Assembly (NCBI GenBank): GCA_905193145.1
Contig: CAJJNP010000036.1
Span: 1-22,601 of the forward strand
Direction of reading: 5' to 3'
DNA length: 22,601 bases
Origin: an uncultured Odoribacter sp.
GTDB lineage: Bacteria > Bacteroidota > Bacteroidia > Bacteroidales > Marinifilaceae
The notes below the pieces were generated by a model that had not been told where the DNA came from, searched no databases, and saw nothing but the letters and a program-made list of their open reading frames with translations. Every line of letters begins with the position of its first letter. The first letter of the stretch is position 1. Positions 21,744-22,601 of the stretch are shown here, piece by piece. A program made the position numbers and the translations under genes.

Positions 21744-22319
21744 ATGTTAAATATTGCATTATTTGGTCCTCCGGGAGCTGGAAAAGGCACCCAGGCAAAA
21801 CGGATTGTTGAGAAATATAATTTAGTACATATTTCAACTGGCGATATGATTCGCAAAGAAATTGCTGATGGTACAGAACTTGGTAAGATGGCTGCTGATA
21901 TCATCAATCGAGGAGAGTTATTGTCAGATGAGTTTGTCGTGCGGTTAATTGAAAATAGTATAGCAACACATAAGGGTGCTAATGGTTTTCTGTTTGATGG
22001 TTTCCCTCGTACAGTGGCTCAAGCTGAAATATTAGATAATATGTTAGGAAAAGAAGGGACACCTTTGAAAGGATTAATTTGCATTGATGTACCTTTTACA
22101 GAATTGAAGCGTAGAATGCTTGAGAGAGCTAAAATCGAAGGTCGTGCTGATGATAACGAGGAAGTGATTGAAAATCGTTTCAAGGAATACAATAGCAAGA
22201 CTGTGCATGTAGCAAATTATTATAAAAATAAGGGTTTGCATATAGATATTGAAGGAGATAGAACTATGGATGAGGTGTTCGCTTCAATAGTAGAGGTCTT
22301 GGAGAAAATAAAAGATTAA
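21744..22319 (+). CDS. adk: Adenylate kinase, short form
   Basis: A cytoplasmic enzyme that interconverts ATP plus AMP with two ADP. The 191-residue chain has the P-loop GPPGAGKGTQ (8-17), the AMP-binding HISTGDMIRKEI, DGFPRTVAQA and the catalytic arginines in GRADDNEEVIENR. It is of the short type without the zinc-binding LID insert, like other Bacteroidetes adenylate kinases. The start at 21744 (MLNIALFG) is the family's usual beginning; ATG 21735 adds three residues. A longer frame running back to 21627 begins upstream of the promoter and is rejected. It is preceded by a good promoter and followed by a strong terminator, so it is a single-gene unit. From memory the main Bacteroides Adk opens MLNIVIFGAPGSGKG; the difference raises the possibility of a second copy, which the window cannot settle. 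Confidence 0.93.
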   Translation: MLNIALFGPPGAGKGTQAKRIVEKYNLVHISTGDMIRKEIADGTELGKMAADIINRGELLSDEFVVRLIENSIATHKGANGFLFDGFPRTVAQAEILDNMLGKEGTPLKGLICIDVPFTELKRRMLERAKIEGRADDNEEVIENRFKEYNSKTVHVANYYKNKGLHIDIEGDRTMDEVFASIVEVLEKIKD

Positions 22320-22344
22320 ATAATATTTATCTGTTTAAGATATA

Positions 22345-22380
22345 AAAAAATAGAGATTGGATAGCCAATCTCTATTTTTT
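22345..22380. terminator. Bidirectional intrinsic terminator
   Basis: A perfect 16-bp inverted repeat (22345-22360 and 22365-22380) with the 4-nt loop ATAG. The core GC-bearing stem is AGAGATTGG, flanked by A and T runs, giving a textbook terminator in both directions. It lies between the adenylate kinase stop (22319) and the M3 peptidase stop (22388). Confidence 0.93.
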
Positions 22381-22387
22381 ATGGGAG

Positions 22388-22601
22388 TTATTTTATCAGT
22401 CCTTTTCGGCGAAGTAAAGGTTCTGTGCTGGGTTCTTGACCACGGAATTGTTTGTACAGCTTCATAGGATCGTCTGAGCCACCTTTGGAAAGAACGTTTT
22501 CTCGGAAAAGACGTGCTTTTTCAGGATTGAATATATCTCCGGTTTCCTTGAATGCTGCAAATGCATCTGCATCGAGGACTTCTGCCCACGTGTAAGTATA
22601 G
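22388..22601 (-). CDS. M3 family peptidase (dipeptidyl carboxypeptidase-like), C-terminal part
   Basis: Only the last 70 residues are inside the window; the gene continues beyond the right edge. The reading frame runs from YTYTWAEVLDADAFAAF through LFRENVLSKGGSDDPMKLYK to a TAA at 22388-22390. This is the typical end of M3 (thimet/Dcp) metallopeptidases, which carry the conserved YxYxWAEVLDADAF and RENxLSxGGSxDPMxLY blocks and end in PLLRRKGL. The zinc site HExxH would be upstream and outside the window. Such enzymes remove dipeptides or cleave short peptides and in Bacteroidetes are often exported. It converges on the adenylate kinase gene with a shared terminator. Confidence 0.9.
   Translation of the reverse strand, partial: YTYTWAEVLDADAFAAFKETGDIFNPEKARLFRENVLSKGGSDDPMKLYKQFRGQEPSTEPLLRRKGLIK

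Noticed and set aside
1..22601. CRISPR arrays, tRNA or rRNA genes, insertion sequences, prophage
   Set aside because: No regularly spaced repeats of suitable length, no tRNA-like cloverleaf that I noticed, and no transposase, integrase or phage structural protein among the reading frames.

Overview
The window looks like a stretch of chromosome from a gut Bacteroidales bacterium, most likely Bacteroides or a close relative. The reasons are: Bacteroidetes-type promoters (TTTG, about 19-20 bp, then TAnnTTTG) sit in front of several genes; there is a class I fumarase, a HydF maturase and a dipeptidyl-carboxypeptidase-like M3 peptidase of the kind seen in these anaerobes; ribosome binding sites are mostly weak; and several proteins belong to families typical of Bacteroidetes. 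No rRNA, tRNA, CRISPR array, insertion sequence or phage gene was seen. The assignment rests on recognition of families by eye, not on a search.

Layout. 1-1767: fumarase (minus) with a hairpin terminator. 1853-4712: two divergent, distantly related proteins that resemble DUF6266 proteins, separated by a repeat-rich promoter region; the rightward one abuts an M48/Ste24-like membrane protease. 4714-5967: a secreted DUF5077/DUF3472-like protein (minus). 6059-8041: a leftward, AT-rich cluster of SatD-like protein, DUF3307 membrane protein and an unrecognised protein, headed by a promoter and a tandem palindromic operator candidate. 8235-10465: cinA and an alpha/beta hydrolase (plus), closed by a strong hairpin. 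10562-12905: an NtrC-like response regulator without a DNA-binding domain followed by hydF (minus). 13046-19093: a tight plus-strand operon of patatin/outer-membrane barrel protein, ApbE lipoprotein, POTRA/barrel protein and a ZupT-like metal transporter. 19090-21444: penicillin-binding protein 1A (minus). 21744-22319: a short-form adenylate kinase (plus). 22388-22601: the C-terminal end of an M3 peptidase (minus, runs off the window).

Most genes are ordinary core functions: central metabolism, hydrogenase maturation, envelope biogenesis, nucleotide balance. The most interesting part is 6059-8140. The SatD-like protein shows, by eye, the arrangement of a class III nucleotide cyclase core (two metal-binding Asp, the transition-state Arg) followed by a helix-turn-helix. 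It is translationally coupled to a polytopic membrane protein with conserved-looking His/Asp residues, and a double inverted-repeat operator overlaps its promoter. That suggests a self-regulated two-gene signalling module with a cyclase-like sensor and a membrane partner; this is a hypothesis, not a demonstrated function. No stretch longer than 300 bases lacks a gene; the two largest gaps (2552-2813 and 21445-21734) carry divergent promoters.
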